From contig JAPFFF010000023.1 in assembly GCA_039105265.1 (NCBI GenBank), forward strand, positions 1,364,001 to 1,428,000: 64,000 nucleotides of DNA, written 5' to 3'. Positions 60,446 to 64,000 of the stretch are shown piece by piece. Origin of the DNA: Tritrichomonas musculus (Eukaryota > Parabasalia > Tritrichomonadida > Tritrichomonadidae). A program made the position numbers and the translations under genes. Under the pieces are notes generated by a model, which worked only from the letters and a program-made list of their open reading frames with translations, had not been told where the DNA came from and did not search any database. How positions within the stretch are numbered: the stretch's first letter is position 1; each line of letters starts with the position of its first letter.

Positions 60446-61757
60446 TTGTTTATTAAATACAAAAAAAAAAAATGAAGTGAATGCAATTTTTTTACTAATC
60501 ATATTTTCAATTCAATATTAAAATTTTCAAAATTTTGATTATTCAAAATTTATTAATTCTGAGAACTGAAATTCAATTTTTTTTTTTTTTTTTTTTTTTT
60601 TGTATTGATTGTCAAAAAGTTAAAAAAATTTTTTTTTTCAATATATAATTGGTTATGCAAAATTCTCTCTTTAAAACATAAAAATAAAATAAAAAAGAAC
60701 AATAAAAACGTAATCATTTTCTTGGAATTAAAGTTTTTATCATTTCTCTTTCTCATTTAAACTAATTTTGGCAATTGTAATTTTGATCTTTAATTAAATC
60801 ATTAAATTTTATAATTATCTTCACTGCTAGATTGTTTGTTTTTCTTTGTTATAAAACACGCTCTTATTTACTTCAAGTTATTGTTTCAGATATGAAAGAA
60901 GGAGTTAAAAGTTTTTTTATTTAAAAAAAATGAAAATATATAAATATGTTTATAAAATATTATTGTTTTATCAAATATTTATTACAGTAATGATGAAATC
61001 AATAATGTGGTTATTGATTATCAATTTGTGAGAAAAATGTTCAAAATCATAGAAAAAGGTAACTATCGTTTTTTTCTTTTTTAAATTTTCTGAATGATTA
61101 TTTATAATATTCTATTAAAAGAATAATTGCCAATAATCATTTTTTATTATTAAATAATATTATTATTTGTGAGAAATTCTAGAAATATATTTTTTATTTT
61201 ATCCCAAATAATTGTGAAGTTATATTAAAAATTGAATAGATTTTTGACCAATCCTGATAGAAATTTCAAATGATATATGGTCATTTTTTTCTCAATCAAA
61301 AAAATTATTTTGTATTGTAAACAATTCATCAATTTTCATGTAAATTCTTTTATTTATAAGATTTGATATCTAAATCCTTGAATGCCCACTTTTTGAGAGA
61401 GAGAAAAACTCAAAAAGTGTATTCAATACGCAAAATAAATTTTATATAAATAAATCATCTGAATATTTGAAAAAAGAGTGGTCAAAAATTGAGAGAATTT
61501 TTCAAAATTGAATGATGGTGAAATAAAAATATTTCAATTTTTTTTATCCTATTTAAATGCTTTGCGAATAATCAATTCAAATGAATAATATCACCATAAA
61601 ATCGTAACAATTTAGTAAAACTATAGAAATAATTGATAGTGGTTATTGTAAATCGTTCTGAAATCTTTACAAATTTGGAAATAAACGCCTCTACATATAA
61701 AATAAATCAATGAAGAATAAAAAAAGCACATCATTATTAAAAATACCGCAATAATAA
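60446..61757. other. Non-coding AT-rich interval
   Basis: No gene seen. It contains a T homopolymer (about 60579-60601), a second T run (60627-60638) and the third CACTTTTTGAG hairpin (61387-61419). The last 60 bp before the beta-amylase ATG are A-rich. Confidence 0.6.
61387..61419. repeat. CACTTTTTGAG hairpin, copy 3
   Basis: CACTTTTTGAG, an 11-base purine loop, then CTCAAAAAGTG, nearly the same as the copy at 57837 (both have a GAGAAAAA loop). It lies 340 bp upstream of the beta-amylase ATG, so it is not tied to gene 3' ends. Confidence 0.85.
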
Positions 61758-63131
61758 ATGAAAAACAACAACAGCAATAGATGCGATGTTTATGTAATGG
61801 CACCACTTGATGTCATCAATGAAGAAGGAAAGCCAAGTTACATCAAAAAATTCACAAAATGGTGTGAAAGATTACGAGAAGGTGAAGTTGATGGAGTTAT
61901 GATTGATGTTTGGTGGGGACTTGTTGAGAAAACTCCTAAGAAATATAGATGGGAAGGATATGACGAATTTTTCAAAGTTCTCAGAAAGAATGACTTAAAG
62001 ATTGTCCCAGTTCTTAGTTTCCATCAATGCAGTGGAAACATCGGCGATACAGTTCACATTCCAATTCCAAGATTTGTATTTGAACATGAAAACAAGCCGT
62101 ATTTTGTTGACAAATTCAATCAAATCAACAACGAATACATCTCATTCTCATACGACAATGTCAAGCTTGGTGAGCGAACACCGCTCGAGATGTATGAAGA
62201 CTTCATGGAAAATTTCAAGAATCACTTTGAAAAATACATTGAAAGCAAAGCAATTGCAAAGATCGAAGTTGGTCTTGGTCCATGTGGAGAACTTCGCTAT
62301 CCATCATACCTCTTGTCAAGGTGGGAATACCCCGCAAGTGGCTCGTTCCAGTGCTACGATGAAGAATTTCAAAGAATGTTCGAAGAAGACGCAAAATCAG
62401 CTGGACATCCAGAATGGACATCTCCACCGGAAGACACTGGAGACAGCTACAATGAATTCCCAGGGGGACCGACATTCTGGACAAGCGGATACAAGAGTGA
62501 ATATGGCAAATTCTTCTTAAACTGGTATTCAACGAAGCTGATTGAACATGGAAGAAATGTTCTTGGAATCGCTCGCAAGACATTCACCAAGACACGATTG
62601 TCGGGCAAAATCTCAGGAATTCATTGGCAGTACTTACACAACAGCCGATGTGCAGAAGCAACAGCAGGATACTACAACACAAACGGTGAAGAAGGATACT
62701 CGAAGATTGCAAAGATGTTCAAAGAGAATGACATCGATTTTTGCTTCACATGTCTCGAAATGAGTGGACAAGACAAAGAATCAGCATCAGATCCAGAAAG
62801 ACTTGTTTATGAGGTCTTCCAGAGTGCTTTGAAGCATGGCCTCAACTTCGAAGGAGAAAATGCAATTGAACGTTATGATTGGGATGCTTATAAACAAGTG
62901 TTGAAATGGGCATCAAAAGGATTAAATGAATTCACATTCCTTCGCATGACAGAGCAACTGATGAACGATGAGAAAACTTGGTTGGACTTCGTAAAATTCA
63001 CACGAATGATGCACAATTGTGACTATGAAAACTCAGATGATGAGAGCAACCAAAGCATTGATAGCAAAGAAAACACTGAATATGAAGAATACGAAGAAGA
63101 AGATTATAATGAATTGATCTTGTTATATTAA
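61758..63131 (+). CDS. Beta-amylase (GH14)
   Basis: 457 residues from ATG. It releases maltose from the non-reducing ends of alpha-1,4-glucans, probably in glycogen or host-starch use. The flexible loop FHQCSGNIGD (89-97) and the two catalytic glutamates are present: Glu178 in GPCGELRYPSY (acid) and Glu334 in FTCLEM (base). DVWWGLVE (50-57), WTSGY and HWQYLHNSRCAEATAGYYN also match GH14 signatures. Length is like soluble plant and bacterial cores without starch-binding domains. No leader is seen, so it is cytosolic or unconventionally exported. A C-terminal acidic tail (EEYEEEDYNEL) follows residue ~420. Intact, intronless, and codon use is less AT-biased than the neighbours. Confidence 0.96.
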   Translation: MKNNNSNRCDVYVMAPLDVINEEGKPSYIKKFTKWCERLREGEVDGVMIDVWWGLVEKTPKKYRWEGYDEFFKVLRKNDLKIVPVLSFHQCSGNIGDTVHIPIPRFVFEHENKPYFVDKFNQINNEYISFSYDNVKLGERTPLEMYEDFMENFKNHFEKYIESKAIAKIEVGLGPCGELRYPSYLLSRWEYPASGSFQCYDEEFQRMFEEDAKSAGHPEWTSPPEDTGDSYNEFPGGPTFWTSGYKSEYGKFFLNWYSTKLIEHGRNVLGIARKTFTKTRLSGKISGIHWQYLHNSRCAEATAGYYNTNGEEGYSKIAKMFKENDIDFCFTCLEMSGQDKESASDPERLVYEVFQSALKHGLNFEGENAIERYDWDAYKQVLKWASKGLNEFTFLRMTEQLMNDEKTWLDFVKFTRMMHNCDYENSDDESNQSIDSKENTEYEEYEEEDYNELILLY

Positions 63132-63479
63132 TTATATTATATTAGATATATTAAACATGTATATTTGCTCTATAATTTTTTTTTCTACTGGTATTGTATA
63201 TATTTTATCTTAAACAATACAAAATTGCTTGTGCTATCATTTAAGCATTGCTTTTCGTTCATTTACAAAAACAATTTTCATGATTTTTTTTTTCGATTAT
63301 CAACAACTTCAAATTCAAGTTCATCGAAAATGTCGGTATCATTTATAGCAAATGAATCCATTATTATTAAAAATATCATTGAAAAATAACACTTGAATCT
63401 TCGAGCGAGGGAGTCGACGGTGAAGTGATGAGAAACCGATACAGATAGCAACCGATAGAAAATTGGGGCTCTCTTTTTG
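63132..63479. other. Intergenic interval
   Basis: About 350 bp with a T-rich first half. Downstream of 63380 the DNA turns GC-richer as the F5/8C relic approaches (for example CGAGCGAGGGAGTCGACGG), but I could not place it in a domain. Confidence 0.45.
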
Positions 63480-63987
63480 AATACACAGGAAATAACGAAT
63501 TCAGAGGAATTTTCAGTCACCTCACTTGGCAGGTCCAGATTGGAGACATGGTTGGCGTCACCTCCTCCTCTGTGTATAGTAGTAGTGCATGCCACCACCC
63601 AGGCAACGTTCTGCGATACGGCGATACAAGCAAAATTTTCTATTCAAAAAATATGGCAGGAAGCTTGATTTGCTTTGAGTTCAAAGATCGCCGAGTAATT
63701 CCATCTCACTACACGCTCAAGTCTGTTAACTGGGGCGTGAACCACTACAATCCGAGGAGCTGGGTTGTTGAAGGCAGGACAGAAGGCGGCGAGTTTGAGA
63801 CAATCGATGAAGAGTCAGACTGCGTATTTTTAATGGAGTCAGCCTTGTCCATACATTCGCACTGAGCCGTCCAAGCTCAAAAGAATTCAAATGCATCAGA
63901 ATGCGCTTGACATGACCAAACTGGGCTAATGCTAATTATTTAGTATTCGACTCATTTGAAATTTATGGAAGATTGATCGAAAATTAA
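63480..63987 (+). pseudogene. F5/8C domain relic at the window's right end
   Basis: The frame around 63480-63865 encodes the F5/8C pattern of this subfamily: NNEFRGIFSHLT, VGVTSSSVYSSSACHHPGNVL, LICFEFKDRRVIPSHYTLKS, RSWVVEGRTEGGEFETID. It then shifts near 63830 and the end continues in another frame (SLVHTFALSRPSSKEFKC, LVFDSFEIYGRLIEN) to a stop at 63985-63987, with a further stop inside. The family's N-terminal BTB-like module is not seen upstream. It is a truncated, frame-shifted host gene copy. Confidence 0.75.
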
Positions 63988-64000
63988 TAAAATTAATTTT

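Noticed and set aside
1-64000. tRNA, rRNA or CRISPR-like arrays
   Set aside because: I saw no cloverleaf with box A/B consensus, no conserved rRNA words, and the only regular direct repeats are the Sel1 array, the 275-bp satellite and the triplet tract.

Overview
The window is AT-rich, nearly intronless eukaryotic DNA from what is almost certainly a parabasalid protist. The protein families point to Tritrichomonas foetus or a close relative: DUF3447/ankyrin/BspA-like LRR proteins, BTB-like plus F5/8C (discoidin) proteins, TKL-like kinases with Sel1 or ankyrin repeats, a lectin/BEACH/WD40 giant protein, GH14 beta-amylase, and Maverick/Polinton elements. The organism is an inference from family content; no rRNA or species marker is present.

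Layout. 1-5.2 kb: the start of a secreted discoidin-repeat gene running off the left edge, an 870-bp GAA/GAT satellite-like tract, a small TA-flanked MITE and a type I membrane protein whose frame has no upstream ATG. 5.4-11.7 kb is a graveyard of host multigene-family members: a kinase fragment, an 804-bp hAT-type MITE with perfect 8-bp target duplication, a decayed DUF3447-ankyrin-LRR gene with an inverted duplication near its 5' end, and a BTB-like/F5/8C gene split by a 1.8-kb transposon that carries a 275-bp satellite. 12-17.5 kb is a conserved housekeeping block: ArfGAP with an FG-type tail, a small unknown, protein phosphatase methylesterase (PME-1), and a GT-C-like polytopic membrane protein. 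17.8-21.8 kb: a decayed ankyrin/coiled-coil/kinase gene, a very unusual Cys/Trp/His-rich repeat protein, and an F5/8C fragment. 21.9-28.8 kb: a 2.3-kb-residue BEACH-family protein.

31.1-54.6 kb is the centrepiece: a 23,427-bp Maverick/Polinton with 395-bp terminal inverted repeats that look identical and a 6-bp target duplication (CTCGAT). It carries a packaging ATPase, double-jelly-roll major capsid protein, an amphipathic small capsid-type protein, integrase, KilA-N protein, protein-primed DNA polymerase B with an embedded HNH domain, two free-standing HNH nucleases, fibre-like proteins ending in BspA-type repeats, and several unknown proteins. It looks young and nearly whole, with one DNA-transposon insertion and about one further break. 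That insertion is a 1,630-bp TA-flanked element whose 574/575-bp arms form an almost perfect hairpin. The Polinton itself sits inside a host kinase gene: the N-terminal part lies on the left, the kinase plus Sel1-repeat part on the right, and the right terminal repeat supplies an in-frame ATG to the kinase.

57.7-64 kb: non-coding AT-rich DNA with recurrent CACTTTTTGAG hairpins, a papain-like fold protein, beta-amylase, and a decayed F5/8C domain at the right edge. The window therefore shows three layers of insertion (transposon in Polinton in kinase gene) and repeated disruption of expanded host surface/signalling families, while the single-copy housekeeping genes stay intact.
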